Of a stretch of 64,000 bases of DNA, positions 26,199 through 35,270 are shown piece by piece. Both the position numbers and the translations under genes were made by a program. Under the pieces are notes generated by a model. The model searched no databases. It worked only from the letters and a program-made list of their open reading frames with translations, and was not told the DNA's origin. This DNA is from Kuafuiihalomonas sp039024635 (GTDB lineage: Bacteria > Myxococcota > Kuafuiibacteriia > Kuafuiibacteriales > Kuafuiibacteriaceae). The stretch covers positions 124,001 through 188,000 of the forward strand of contig JBCCQA010000003.1 in the NCBI GenBank assembly GCA_039024635.1, written 5' to 3'. Numbering within the stretch: the first letter of the stretch is position 1; each line of letters starts with the position of its first letter.

Positions 26199-27085
26199 AG
26201 CCGGACGAGCTCCGCGACTTGATGGGGGCCGAGGCCGAAGTTCGGACCCGAAAGCTGGGGGAGGTGCTCGGACTACTCGAGAGCGAGGACCCCCGAGCCC
26301 TGCAGGGCGCGCTCGAGCTGCTCGGCCACTGGCGGGAAAGCGCCGGCATGGATTTGCCCGCTGTGGCGCTTCAAGGGGCCCGTCGCCTGACCGAGCATAA
26401 GGCACCCGGGGTCCGCGCCTACGCCTGCGCGGCCCTGGCGCTGCTGACCCCAGCCGAAGAGCTCCCAAGCAGCTGCGCGGTCTTGGAGAAGGCCCTGTCC
26501 CTGGGTCCGGCCGAGGTTCGGGCGGAGGCGGCGGCTGCACTCGGCGACTTGAAGGTCGGTGCGGATGCGCTGATGCCCCTGCTCGAAGACCCCGTACGGG
26601 AAGTTCGCTTCGAAGCCGCTTTCGCCCTCGCAGGCCAAGGCCAAAATCGCGCCCTGCCCACGCTTATGGGATTCATGGCCGATCGGCGCCACCGGGCCGA
26701 CGCGATCGAAGCCCTGCATCGCCTCGGAGGCCCCGATACCCGCGCCGGACTTCTGAGCTGGGTCGGCTCTTGGAGACTGGGCTGGGTCGAGCGCCAGGCC
26801 CTCGACGCTGCCCTGGTCTCCATGGGGGACGAAGAGGCACGAACACGGCTCTTGAGCGCGTGCGAGCGCGGACGCTTCGAGCGCCGCGTCTACGCCTTCC
26901 ACCTTGCGGGCCGGACCGGGCTTCGGGAGGCGGAGCCGATTCTTTGGAAAAGCCTCAAAGGGCGAGACGACGGCCTCTGGGGACCAGCGGTTGAGGCGCT
27001 CCGGGCCCTAGGACAGGCAAGCGCGCTGCGAAGCTGGGCCCTCGAGGCGCCCGAGGCGCAGGCGGCCCTCATTCGGGGGGACTGA
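26195..27085 (+). CDS. HEAT-repeat protein
   Basis: 296 residues. The GTG at 26195 overlaps the metG stop by 4 bp, so translation is probably coupled. The sequence is a run of about seven HEAT-like helical hairpins, with patterns such as GVRAYACAALALL, AEVRAEAAAALGDL and EVRFEAAFALAGQ. Such proteins act as scaffolds; partners are unknown. No signal peptide. Its 3' end overlaps the convergent OGT-like gene by 17 bp. Confidence 0.8.
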   Translation: MKPDELRDLMGAEAEVRTRKLGEVLGLLESEDPRALQGALELLGHWRESAGMDLPAVALQGARRLTEHKAPGVRAYACAALALLTPAEELPSSCAVLEKALSLGPAEVRAEAAAALGDLKVGADALMPLLEDPVREVRFEAAFALAGQGQNRALPTLMGFMADRRHRADAIEALHRLGGPDTRAGLLSWVGSWRLGWVERQALDAALVSMGDEEARTRLLSACERGRFERRVYAFHLAGRTGLREAEPILWKSLKGRDDGLWGPAVEALRALGQASALRSWALEAPEAQAALIRGD

Positions 27086-28886
27086 CCCGAAAACTCTCGA
27101 AGGGTCGTCCCTCCAGTGCTCGACGCCACATCTGCTCGTAGGCGTCTTCGAGATCTCGCGCAAAGGCGGGGGTATCAAAGAGTGGGGCCGTCGTTCGTCG
27201 AGCCTTGAAGTCCCGACGAAGCTCGACCAGCTGGTCGAAATCCCGTCCCAGCTCGATGGCCCGCGCGACGTAGGCTGCTCTGTCGTCAGCGGCCATGTCC
27301 GGTCGACCCATGGCGCTGACCACCGCCGCCCCGGTACGGGACTCCGGCTTGGGCCCCTTGACGGTGAGAAGAGGTACGCCCGAGTACACAGTGACGATGC
27401 CGCCGGTCCCTGCGCTCACGACGAAGGTATCGAGGTAGAGATCAAGCAGAGTTTGCGCCCAGCTCTGGCTCAGGAGGGACCTGGGAAGGAATCGCAGTCG
27501 TTCGCGATGACCAGCGTCCCGGGCTCGGCCCTCCAGACGCGGCCGAGCCGGACCGTCCATGAGGATTAGGTCAACCTCCGGAGCCTGGTCGAGGATCTGC
27601 ATCCAGGCGTCCCAGACCTGGGCTTCGATCCTGTAGTGGGCGCCCAAGAAACCAAACAACCGCCGGTCCTCGGGCAAACCGAGCTGAGCCCGGCTCGGCT
27701 TGCTCTCTGGTTCGGGCAGTCGGTCAGGAGCCACGAAAGTCCGGGGTAGCCACACGAGGGGCTCTTCGTAGGCTTCGGTTTCCAAGGGATCTCGAGCTTC
27801 GACCGTGAGGTGGTAGTCGACGATGGGTCCAAGGGTCCCAGGATAGCCGAGATAGTGCACCCTGATGGGCGCGGGCTCACGCGCCAGGACAGCGTTGCGG
27901 TTCTGAAGGGTGTAGCCAGCGCAGTCGACGAGGATGTCGACCTCATGGCCCCGGATCCAGGCTTCGAGCTCGTCGTCGTCCATGGCATGGGCGCAGAGGA
28001 AAGCGTCGGCACCCTCTCGGATGCGCTCGGTCGTTGCGTCAACCGCGCTCTTGAGGGCAATGGCGCTCACCCGGACCCGAGTCCGGTCATGGGATTCGAA
28101 GACGGGAGCCATGAGCATACCCACTGGGTGGCCGTTCAGGTCCGGGGACAGGTAGGCCACGTGAAGGACGTCTTTGGGTCGGACTTTCGGTCGGGGACGC
28201 TTCTTGTCGGTCGTGCCGGTATGGGCAGCCCAAGTCTTCGCGATTCGACGGTGCAGAGAAGCAGGAATACCGGCCGTTACCCCAGTGAAAGGGGCGAGGC
28301 TGCTCATTCGACCCTGGGCTATTTCTCGATCGGCGATGCGAGTCAGGGCCTCGAGGGCGAGATGGGCGCGGTCCCAGTAGCCCAGCTGCCGAGCCGCGCT
28401 GAGGAGCTCGTTCAGGGGAAGCGGGTCGTCGGGTCGAGCTCGGAGCGCGGCCTCGATGTGGCCGAGCGACTCCTCATAGCGCCCGAGCGTGTTCAACGCC
28501 TTCGCGATGTGACAGAGGGCATGGTAGTCGTCGGGCGCCCGCTGCAAGCAAGCTTTCAATGCGTCGACGGCCGCCGCCTGGGCGCCGAGCTCGTTTAGTG
28601 CGATTCCGTGAAGCCGGTGCGCTTCGGAAGAGTCCAGCCCGAGTTCCAGAGCGGCTCGGACAAGGCGCAGCCCATCCATGTTCTGGGCCATGTGGAGCGC
28701 GATCATCGCCATCCCGAGGTGGGCGTGGGCGTCCTTGGGTCGCCGTTGGAGGACGTCCCGTAGTCGACGGGCGGCTTCGTCTCGCTCGTTCTTCTTGACC
28801 AGCAAGATCGCCTCTTCGACGTCCTTGGGCATGGCGGCCTTGAGAGGTCTGGCCTTGGCTTTTTTCCTCTTTTTGGTGACCGGCAT
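27069..28886 (-). CDS. TPR protein with O-GlcNAc-transferase-like (GT41) catalytic domain
   Basis: 605 residues. A Lys/Arg-rich start leads into about five TPRs (residues 20-190: for example DVEEAILLVKKNERDEAARR, HLGMAMIALHMAQNMDGLRL). From about 235 the GT41 catalytic domain is clear: VAYLSPDLNGHPVGMLM with the conserved His, DILVDCAGYT, RVHYLGYPGTLG, LFGFLGAHYRIEAQVWDAWM, LDLYLDTFVVSAGTGG, and YSGVPLLTVKG. In eukaryotes this architecture adds GlcNAc to cytoplasmic proteins; bacterial homologues vary in sugar and target. It stands alone between the HEAT gene and tatD. Confidence 0.88.
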   Translation of the reverse strand: MPVTKKRKKAKARPLKAAMPKDVEEAILLVKKNERDEAARRLRDVLQRRPKDAHAHLGMAMIALHMAQNMDGLRLVRAALELGLDSSEAHRLHGIALNELGAQAAAVDALKACLQRAPDDYHALCHIAKALNTLGRYEESLGHIEAALRARPDDPLPLNELLSAARQLGYWDRAHLALEALTRIADREIAQGRMSSLAPFTGVTAGIPASLHRRIAKTWAAHTGTTDKKRPRPKVRPKDVLHVAYLSPDLNGHPVGMLMAPVFESHDRTRVRVSAIALKSAVDATTERIREGADAFLCAHAMDDDELEAWIRGHEVDILVDCAGYTLQNRNAVLAREPAPIRVHYLGYPGTLGPIVDYHLTVEARDPLETEAYEEPLVWLPRTFVAPDRLPEPESKPSRAQLGLPEDRRLFGFLGAHYRIEAQVWDAWMQILDQAPEVDLILMDGPARPRLEGRARDAGHRERLRFLPRSLLSQSWAQTLLDLYLDTFVVSAGTGGIVTVYSGVPLLTVKGPKPESRTGAAVVSAMGRPDMAADDRAAYVARAIELGRDFDQLVELRRDFKARRTTAPLFDTPAFARDLEDAYEQMWRRALEGRPFESFRVSPPE

Positions 28887-28978
28887 GTCTCGTTTGGATC
28901 CATCGGCCGGCCCCGACCAGCCTGAAGCTACCTAGCGAAAGTCCTTGCCCGAGGCGAAGCGGAGGCTAGCCTCGTCCC

Positions 28979-29752
28979 ATGCGCTTCTTCGACAGCCACG
29001 CGCACCTGGACGGCGCAGCCTTCGACGCCGACCGAGAGGCCGTGCTGGACCGGGCCTTTGCAGCCGGGGTCACGGATCTGGTGCTCATCGGGGCCTCCGA
29101 CGGCTTCGACAGCAACCCCAAGACCTTGGAGATCGCACACACCCGGGATCACCTGTACGCGACGGTGGGCATCCACCCCCATGACGCTACCCAAGTCGAT
29201 CGACGGGTCCTCGATTCTATCGACACCCTGGCAGCGGACCCCAAAGTCGTCGCCATCGGCGAGATGGGTCTCGACTACTACTACGACAACAGCCCCGTGG
29301 AGGCCCAACAGGAGGCCTTCCGGGCCTTCATCGGGCTGGCCAAGAACCACCGAAAGCCCATCGTCATCCATACGCGAGACGCCGAGGGGGACACCCTCCG
29401 TATTCTGAAAGAAGAGGGGGCCCAGGAGGTCGGCGGCATCATCCACTGCTTCAGCGGGACGGCAGCGCTGGCCAAGGGAGCGCTCGACCTTGGATTCGTG
29501 ATCAGCTTTTCCGGAATCTTGACCTTCAAGAAGGCGGAGGAGATTCGAGAGGTGGCCTCCTGGGTGCCCAGGGACATGGCCCTGGTCGAGACAGACTGTC
29601 CTTATCTCGCTCCTGTGCCGTTCCGAGGAAGGCGCAACGAGCCTGCCCACGTGGTCCACACGGCGCAGAAGCTGGCCGACATCTGGAAAGCGGAGGTCGA
29701 GGAAGTGATGGAACGCACGGGCGAGAACGCGGCCCGATTGTTCGGGGTCTGA
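28979..29752 (+). CDS. tatD: TatD-family metal-dependent deoxyribonuclease
   Basis: 257 residues, typical of TatD. The metal ligands are visible: SHAHLD at the start, GEMGLDYYY, HTRDAEGD, HCFSGT and the ending ETDCPYLAP. TatD enzymes are 3'-5' nucleases that act in DNA repair or D-aminoacyl-tRNA quality control depending on subtype; the exact role is not clear from sequence. It converges on metK with only 13 bp between stops and no obvious terminator hairpin there. Confidence 0.92.
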   Translation: MRFFDSHAHLDGAAFDADREAVLDRAFAAGVTDLVLIGASDGFDSNPKTLEIAHTRDHLYATVGIHPHDATQVDRRVLDSIDTLAADPKVVAIGEMGLDYYYDNSPVEAQQEAFRAFIGLAKNHRKPIVIHTRDAEGDTLRILKEEGAQEVGGIIHCFSGTAALAKGALDLGFVISFSGILTFKKAEEIREVASWVPRDMALVETDCPYLAPVPFRGRRNEPAHVVHTAQKLADIWKAEVEEVMERTGENAARLFGV

Positions 29753-29765
29753 AGGCGGAAGGCCC

Positions 29766-30905
29766 TCAGCTCAAGGCTGATTTGAGGGCGTCCACCTTGT
29801 CGGTGCGCTCCCAGCTGAACTCGGGGTTGCCGAAATGGCCATAGGCCGCGGTGCGGACGTAGCCTGGTTTCAAGAGGTCCAGAGTCCTCGCAATCCCCTT
29901 GGGCGTCGTGTCGAAGACCTCATCGATGGCGCCCTCGATCTGGGTCTCCGGGACCTTGCCCGTCCCGAAGGTGTCGACATGGATGGACACTGGCTTGGCC
30001 ACGCCGATGGCGTAGGCCAGCTGGACCTCACAACGCTCGGCGGCATCGGCCGCAACCACGTTCTTGGCGATGTAGCGAGCCATGTAGGCGGCCGAACGAT
30101 CGACCTTGGTGGGGTCCTTGCCCGAGAAGGCTCCCCCGCCGTGACGGCCCATCCCGCCGTAGGTGTCGACGATGATCTTCCGACCGGTCAGGCCGCAGTC
30201 GCCGTGGGGTCCACCCACGACGAATCGACCGGTGGGGTTGATGTGGTAGACGACGTCCTTCGAGAGCATGTCGGCCGGGATGATCTTCTTCACGACTTCC
30301 TCGATGACGCCTTCGTGGATGGCCTCGTTGGTAGTCTCCTCGTCGTGCTGGGTCGAGATGACCACCGTCGTCACTTCGACCGGCTTGCCGTTCTCATAGC
30401 GGACCGTGACCTGGCCCTTTCCATCGGGGCGAAGGAAAGGAAGGGTACCGTCCTTTCGCACCGCGGTGAGGCGTCGCATCAACTGGTGGCTGTACTGGAT
30501 GGGCATCGGCATCAGTTCGGGTGTCTCTTTGACCGCGAAGCCGAACATCATGCCCTGATCACCGGCCCCCTCTCGGTCCACGCCCTGCGCAATGTCGGGG
30601 GACTGCTTGTTCAGCGCATTGAGGACGGCGCAGGACTTGTAGTCGAAGCCCATGGCCGAGTCGTCGTAGCCGATGTGCTTGATGGCGCCGCGGACGAGCT
30701 CCTGAACGTCGATCTGGGTCTTGGACGTCACTTCGCCGCTGACGACGACGAGACCAGTCGCGCACATGGTCTCACACGCGACACGAGACTTGGGGTCGTC
30801 CTCCAGGAGGGCGTCGAGGATCGTGTCGGAAATCTGATCGGAGACCTTGTCTGGGTGGCCTTCGTTGACGGATTCGGATGTAAAGACAAAGTTTTTCAGG
30901 GTCAT
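29766..30905 (-). CDS. metK: S-adenosylmethionine synthase
   Basis: 379 residues. It makes S-adenosylmethionine from methionine and ATP. The ATP/methionine site is intact: FTSESVNEGHPDKVSDQISD near residue 10, GAGDQGMMFGFA, KDPTKVDRSAAYMARY and GGAFSGKD. The start is preceded by a GGAG site about 8 bp upstream. The 165-bp leader to the divergent gene at 31071 was examined for a SAM-type riboswitch and nothing convincing was seen. Confidence 0.97.
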   Translation of the reverse strand: MTLKNFVFTSESVNEGHPDKVSDQISDTILDALLEDDPKSRVACETMCATGLVVVSGEVTSKTQIDVQELVRGAIKHIGYDDSAMGFDYKSCAVLNALNKQSPDIAQGVDREGAGDQGMMFGFAVKETPELMPMPIQYSHQLMRRLTAVRKDGTLPFLRPDGKGQVTVRYENGKPVEVTTVVISTQHDEETTNEAIHEGVIEEVVKKIIPADMLSKDVVYHINPTGRFVVGGPHGDCGLTGRKIIVDTYGGMGRHGGGAFSGKDPTKVDRSAAYMARYIAKNVVAADAAERCEVQLAYAIGVAKPVSIHVDTFGTGKVPETQIEGAIDEVFDTTPKGIARTLDLLKPGYVRTAAYGHFGNPEFSWERTDKVDALKSALS

Positions 30906-31070
30906 GCTTCGCTCCGGGCCTGGGGCCCAAGTCGTCTGCGGCTAGCAGGTCACTCGTGGGAGGGTCAACTCGCGTGGCTTGCGTCCAGATTCGAGCCGCC
31001 GGATGATGAGCAGAACGTGGAAGGCTCCCCAGAAGACCTCAAGAAAACGACCTGTCGAGGGCTGACGGGC

Positions 31071-32252
31071 GTGCTCAAGAGGAGCCCCGTCGCAGAAGCG
31101 GTGGATCCCAAGTCCTTCTTCATGATGCTGAACTCCAACTTCGCGGTTCTGGCCCGTGAGGAGGGCATCGATCTCGGTCCCATCTTCGAAGCCTTGAAGG
31201 CGAATGCCCCAGAGGAGCAGCTCGCGGGATTGTTCCTACAGTTCGAACGCAAGGGCGAAGAACTCGGAATCCAGATGATCCTCCCCCCATCCGTCGCCGC
31301 CCTCGAGGCGGACCAGCGGGCCAACCTCTTGGAAGAGGCTCAGCGCCATGCTGCCCCGGTTTCGGCCCCGACCGAAACGGTCGATGCGCCCGCGGACGGG
31401 GCCCAGGAGGCCGACGGGCTGAGCGATGAACAGCGCAAGCTCGTGACCTTGCTGGTTCGGGCGTTTCGAGAAGCCCCTGGCAGCCATCGGATTCCAGCTG
31501 GACAGCTCAACTACTTCGTCGGCGCGAACCTGGCGAAGATGATGGAGCACGACGGGCAGAGCCTGAAGCTGGACGTCCTCATCGACGCCCTTCGGCAGGC
31601 GGAGGTGACCGACCCGGACCTCTACGTGGGCTACGTCTTTGCTCGGGAGAAACTCCAAGGCTTAGGCATCGAGGTCGCAGAGCCCACTCTTGAGGTCGAC
31701 CCCGAGGTCAAAGAAGGGCTGGTCGAGACCGCCAAGGAGGCCCTCCGAGCCGAGCCCAGAGGCCCATCAATCTCGGCCAGAGAGGCCTCATCGGCCGCGA
31801 AGGCCAAAGCCGGCTCGACAGCCCGAACCCCGTCGGGTCCCGCCGAGGGAGACCGCAGGAGCCTGGAGGAGCTCGGCCTCGGCCGAAAAGACCAGAATCC
31901 GGCTCGCAGACGGGCCATTCGAATGGGCGTGATGTTGGGGGTGGCCGTACTGAGCGCAGGGCTGGGCTTCCTGTTCCGTCCGACCCGGCCCCTTTCGGCC
32001 GCCTCTTACGCCGCGACTGTACCCTTGGTCGAGGCAGCACTCGTCGACGGCGCTTTCCAAGGCGTCTTGGATGATACCGCTTGGTCTCGGCTCGACGAAA
32101 CCACGAAGCGAAGTCGCTTCGATGCATTCGCCGAGATCTTGAGCCAAGAGGGACGCGTGGTCGGCGCTCAGATCAGAGACCGCAGCGGTCGACTCCTCAT
32201 CGCCGCTTCCGGCGCCAAGCTCCGGGCTTCGCCCCAGCTCTTCAAGTACTGA
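31071..32252 (+). CDS. Single-span membrane protein of unknown function
   Basis: 393 residues from the GTG at 31071, which has GAGG about 10 bp upstream; GTG 31101 and ATG 31122 are alternatives. The N-terminal 280 residues are acidic and helical (ALKANAPEEQLAGLFLQFERKG then a second block LDVLIDALRQAEVTDPDLYVG), followed by an Ala/Ser/Lys linker. One membrane span lies near 284-305 (MGVMLGVAVLSAGLGFLF), then about 85 residues outside, with no catalytic motif. The open frame upstream to 29835 is shadow on metK. Its last 11 bp overlap ptsI. Confidence 0.65.
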   Translation: MLKRSPVAEAVDPKSFFMMLNSNFAVLAREEGIDLGPIFEALKANAPEEQLAGLFLQFERKGEELGIQMILPPSVAALEADQRANLLEEAQRHAAPVSAPTETVDAPADGAQEADGLSDEQRKLVTLLVRAFREAPGSHRIPAGQLNYFVGANLAKMMEHDGQSLKLDVLIDALRQAEVTDPDLYVGYVFAREKLQGLGIEVAEPTLEVDPEVKEGLVETAKEALRAEPRGPSISAREASSAAKAKAGSTARTPSGPAEGDRRSLEELGLGRKDQNPARRRAIRMGVMLGVAVLSAGLGFLFRPTRPLSAASYAATVPLVEAALVDGAFQGVLDDTAWSRLDETTKRSRFDAFAEILSQEGRVVGAQIRDRSGRLLIAASGAKLRASPQLFKY

Positions 32253-34017
32253 AGCGCTCGCCGCCCACCAGCTCGGGGACCCAGCTGGAGAGCGCTTCCG
32301 CGACCTGGGCCTCGATGGCGTCGGCGGTGCCCAAGCGCAGACAGCGGTCGGCGAGCGACTGGCAGCGACCTCGATCGAGCCGACGGATCATTCGCTTCAC
32401 GACTGGAATCGAGGCGGGCCCCATCGAAAGCGAGCGATAGCCCATTCCCAGAAGCAAAGGGGCCAAGAAGGGGTCTGCGGCCAGTTCTCCACAGATCGTG
32501 GTCGGGATCCGAGCCCTACGCCCAACCTCGGCCAAGGTGCGCAGCACCGCCGGCTGACACGGACGAACCAAGTAGGCGACCGACTCCTCGCTCCTGTCGG
32601 CCGCCATGACGAACTGGATCAGGTCGTTCGTCCCCACAGAGAAAAAGTCGACCTCCTGCTCGAACAGATCCAGGCAGCTCACGGCGGCGGGCGTCTCGAC
32701 CATCATCCCGAACGCGACATTCGGCCCCGCTCCGTTCGTCCAACCAAGACGCTCTCTCGCCGCCTCGACCTCCTGCTTCGCTTGTCGAATCTCTTCCAGG
32801 TCGCTCACGAACGGGACCATCAAGCGGACGGGACCATGGGCGGCCGCCCGAAGGACGCTCTCGATCTGGACACGAAAAGCGTCGCGTTGCCGAAGGCTGA
32901 AGCGAATGGCCCGCAGGCCGAGAGGACCATTGGTCGTGGCCCCGAGGTCATCGGTTGCCCAAACCGAAGAGCTCTCGGAGGAGTCCGACTTGTCGCCCCC
33001 GGTGTCGAAGGTTCGTATCGTCACCGTTCGGCCGTCGAGCGCCCGCACTACCTGGGCGTAGGCTTCGGCTTGAGCATCGGGGTCGTCGAAATCCAATCCT
33101 TCAAGACCCAGGAACTCGGTGCGAAGCAGGCCGATACCCTCGCCACCCATCTGAAGCACGACCTCCGCCTCTCGGAGGACCTCGACGTTGCCCAGCAACT
33201 CTATCCGAACGCCATCCAGGGTCGCCGCCGGAACTTCGCGATCGACCAAGAGCGCCCGCTCTTCCTCTGCGCGTCGGCGCTCCAGTACCTCGAAACGACG
33301 GACATCCTCCGGCTCGGGTGCGACCACGACGACGCCGCTCCCTCCGTCCACTATCATGTTCTCTCCCGCCTCTACCTCGTCGTGGAGTCCGTGAACGCCG
33401 ACCACGCAAGGCACCTGGAGGGCCCGGGCAAGGATGGCGGTGTGAGAGGTTCGTCCCCCCGTAGCGGTGACGAATCCGGCTACTCTTTCCCTGGCCAGGG
33501 CCAAGGTATCGGCCGGGGAGAGGTCGTGGGCCACCACCACCGCGCCGTTGGGAATGTCGGCCAGGGGATCAGCAGCGGCGCCGGTCAGGTTCCGTAGGAC
33601 ACGGTCGGCGACCACGTCGACGTCGCTTCGGCGCTCGCGGAAAAAGTCCTTCTCCATCTGCTGGAAGAGTCGGCGCACCTCACGCACCGTGCTGCGAAGG
33701 GCCCACTCTGCATTCTGTCCGTCCTCGAGGATGCGGCGCTGAGTAGCCTCGTAAAAGGCGGCGTCTCGCAAGATCATGGCGTGGGCGCGCAGAAGCGTCG
33801 ACACCTGCTCCATGTTTCCCTCCTCGGCCTTCAGGGCTAAGGCTTCCAGCTGCTCCTCTGACTGAACAACCGATTGCTCGAAACGCTGAAGCTCCGCTTT
33901 CCGCTGCTTCGGCCCAACCCGATACCGCGGCACGACGACGTGCGCTCTATCCACGACGTGCATTGGTCCACGGGCCAAGCCCGGACATGCTGGATGCCCC
34001 CGAAGCGTCTTACTCAA
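32242..34017 (-). CDS. ptsI: Phosphoenolpyruvate-protein phosphotransferase (PTS enzyme I)
   Basis: From the TTG at 34017, which overlaps the preceding stop as TTGA, the protein has 591 residues (usual about 575). The first step of the PTS is transfer of phosphate from PEP to HPr through His192 in GGRTSHTAI. PEP-site residues are in LLRTEFLGLEG and MVETPAAV, and the conserved Cys is in ICGELAADP. A poorly conserved Ser-rich stretch (GGDKSDSSESSSVW) replaces the usual segment before PLGLRAIRFSL. The gene follows the EIIB-HPr gene, so its partner is probably the fused HPr domain. The frame is open to 34200 but only as shadow. Confidence 0.93.
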   Translation of the reverse strand: MSKTLRGHPACPGLARGPMHVVDRAHVVVPRYRVGPKQRKAELQRFEQSVVQSEEQLEALALKAEEGNMEQVSTLLRAHAMILRDAAFYEATQRRILEDGQNAEWALRSTVREVRRLFQQMEKDFFRERRSDVDVVADRVLRNLTGAAADPLADIPNGAVVVAHDLSPADTLALARERVAGFVTATGGRTSHTAILARALQVPCVVGVHGLHDEVEAGENMIVDGGSGVVVVAPEPEDVRRFEVLERRRAEEERALLVDREVPAATLDGVRIELLGNVEVLREAEVVLQMGGEGIGLLRTEFLGLEGLDFDDPDAQAEAYAQVVRALDGRTVTIRTFDTGGDKSDSSESSSVWATDDLGATTNGPLGLRAIRFSLRQRDAFRVQIESVLRAAAHGPVRLMVPFVSDLEEIRQAKQEVEAARERLGWTNGAGPNVAFGMMVETPAAVSCLDLFEQEVDFFSVGTNDLIQFVMAADRSEESVAYLVRPCQPAVLRTLAEVGRRARIPTTICGELAADPFLAPLLLGMGYRSLSMGPASIPVVKRMIRRLDRGRCQSLADRCLRLGTADAIEAQVAEALSSWVPELVGGERFST

Positions 34018-34808
34018 GGTCCAGCCCCTTCGGTGAAACCGCTCTCGAACAGGGCCTCCAGTTCGTCCAATGCCCCCACCGCACCTGGACCCTCGACTTC
34101 GACATCGAGCCAACTTCCCCGAGCCGCGCCGAGCGTGGTCAGGCCGAGTAGACTCTTGGCATTGACCATTCGTTCGTTTCGACCAACCCGCACTTCGCAA
34201 CTCATCTTGCCGGCGGCATGAGCTAGGACATGGGCAGCCCTCAGATGGAGGCCACGTTCGTTGACGATCTGGAGCCGCCGGCGATGAACGCCCCCCTCGC
34301 TCGGCGAGCGGGGCGCAGGACGACGGGGGCGCTTGACCGCCACCGGCCTGGGGATTCCGAAGGGCGCCAAAGGGGGATCGTTGGGGAGGGGCTGAAGGTA
34401 GACCCTGGTCCCCTCCTTCTGGAGGCGCTCCAGCTGCCCCACGTCCCGAGGACCGAGATGAACCGCGGGGTGTCGAGCTGAACGACCGTCGGTGGCAGGA
34501 AGATGCCCGACGTTCAGCTCATCGATGGCGAGCCCACCCTCAGCCGCAGCCATGACGCTGTCCACGTCGGAGAAGAGCACGAGCGCGTCCGCCCCTTCCT
34601 TCAGTCGAAGCCCCAAGCGAGCCGGAACCACGAACTCGACCTCCACCTCGTCCATGGCCGACATGTGGAGAATGTGACGACGGCGGGGATCGGCCAGGAC
34701 CTTGGCGTCCGCGATGACCAGGCGCCCTACCTCGAGTTCGGGAACCCAGGCGTTCATGACGGTCGCGTGAACGAGGCGAGGGTCGACGCGAAAATAGACC
34801 TCAGGCAT
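34014..34808 (-). CDS. PTS EIIB (mannose/sorbose family)-HPr fusion protein
   Basis: 264 residues in two phosphotransfer domains. Residues 1-150 match the mannose/fructose/sorbose EIIB family, with the phosphorylatable His14 in RVDPRLVHATV. A Pro/Arg-rich linker (about 152-176) leads to an HPr domain: VNERGLHLRAAH with the active His188, then VNAKSLLGLTTLGA with Ser219 at the position phosphorylated by HPr kinase. So EI, HPr and EIIB would all act on one polypeptide chain. No IIC or IID gene is present nearby. The gene overlaps EIIA by 8 bp and ptsI by 4 bp. Fused EIIB-HPr is, to my knowledge, uncommon. Confidence 0.9.
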   Translation of the reverse strand: MPEVYFRVDPRLVHATVMNAWVPELEVGRLVIADAKVLADPRRRHILHMSAMDEVEVEFVVPARLGLRLKEGADALVLFSDVDSVMAAAEGGLAIDELNVGHLPATDGRSARHPAVHLGPRDVGQLERLQKEGTRVYLQPLPNDPPLAPFGIPRPVAVKRPRRPAPRSPSEGGVHRRRLQIVNERGLHLRAAHVLAHAAGKMSCEVRVGRNERMVNAKSLLGLTTLGAARGSWLDVEVEGPGAVGALDELEALFESGFTEGAGP

Positions 34809-35217
34809 CTTGTTCCCGCTCCTTGAGAAGCTCGGACGCGACGACCACGTTTCGCTGTCCGTAGAACTTGAGCAGCTGAGCCAAGGCGCCTAGTTCGGTC
34901 GCGTCGTCCAACGAGGTACTGAGCTTGAGGACCATGGGAAGATTCATCCCCGTCACGACCTCGAGGCGGTGACGACCGACCAACTCCAAGGCGACGTTGG
35001 CCGCTGTGCCGCCGAACATGTCGGCGAGCACGAGAACCCCCGAACCTTGGTCTGAACGCTGGACGATTTGGGTCAGTCGATGCTCGACCTCCCGAAGCGG
35101 ATCAGATCGAGAGACGGCCAGACTCGTCGCCCCTTCTATGGGACCGACGATCTCGGTCGCGGTTTGGAGCAGTGCCTCGGCGAGATGCCCGTGACTCAGC
35201 AGGACGACACCAATCAC
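34801..35217 (-). CDS. PTS EIIA, mannose family
   Basis: 138 residues, a single EIIA domain of the ManX type. The active His is His9 in LLSHGHLAEALL; further family patterns are VLADMFGGTAANVA and VTGMNLPMVLKL. It would pass phosphate from HPr to the EIIB domain of the next gene. Without IIC/IID it cannot drive sugar uptake by itself, so a signalling role is likely. It lies 53 bp after rapZ and overlaps the EIIB-HPr gene. Confidence 0.93.
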   Translation of the reverse strand: MIGVVLLSHGHLAEALLQTATEIVGPIEGATSLAVSRSDPLREVEHRLTQIVQRSDQGSGVLVLADMFGGTAANVALELVGRHRLEVVTGMNLPMVLKLSTSLDDATELGALAQLLKFYGQRNVVVASELLKEREQDA

Positions 35218-35270
35218 GAGCGCTCAGGATAGTGGCTCGGAGCCAGGAGATCCATCCCCGGGTAGTGGTC

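Noticed and set aside
29835..31070. Upstream extension of the unknown membrane protein gene across metK
   Set aside because: It is antisense to metK, whose motifs are clear; the GTG at 31071 with GAGG upstream is the more likely start.
30906..31070. SAM-responsive riboswitch in the metK leader
   Set aside because: I looked for conserved SAM-I, SAM-II or SAH-type core sequences and saw none; the leader is short and lacks a clear pairing scheme.
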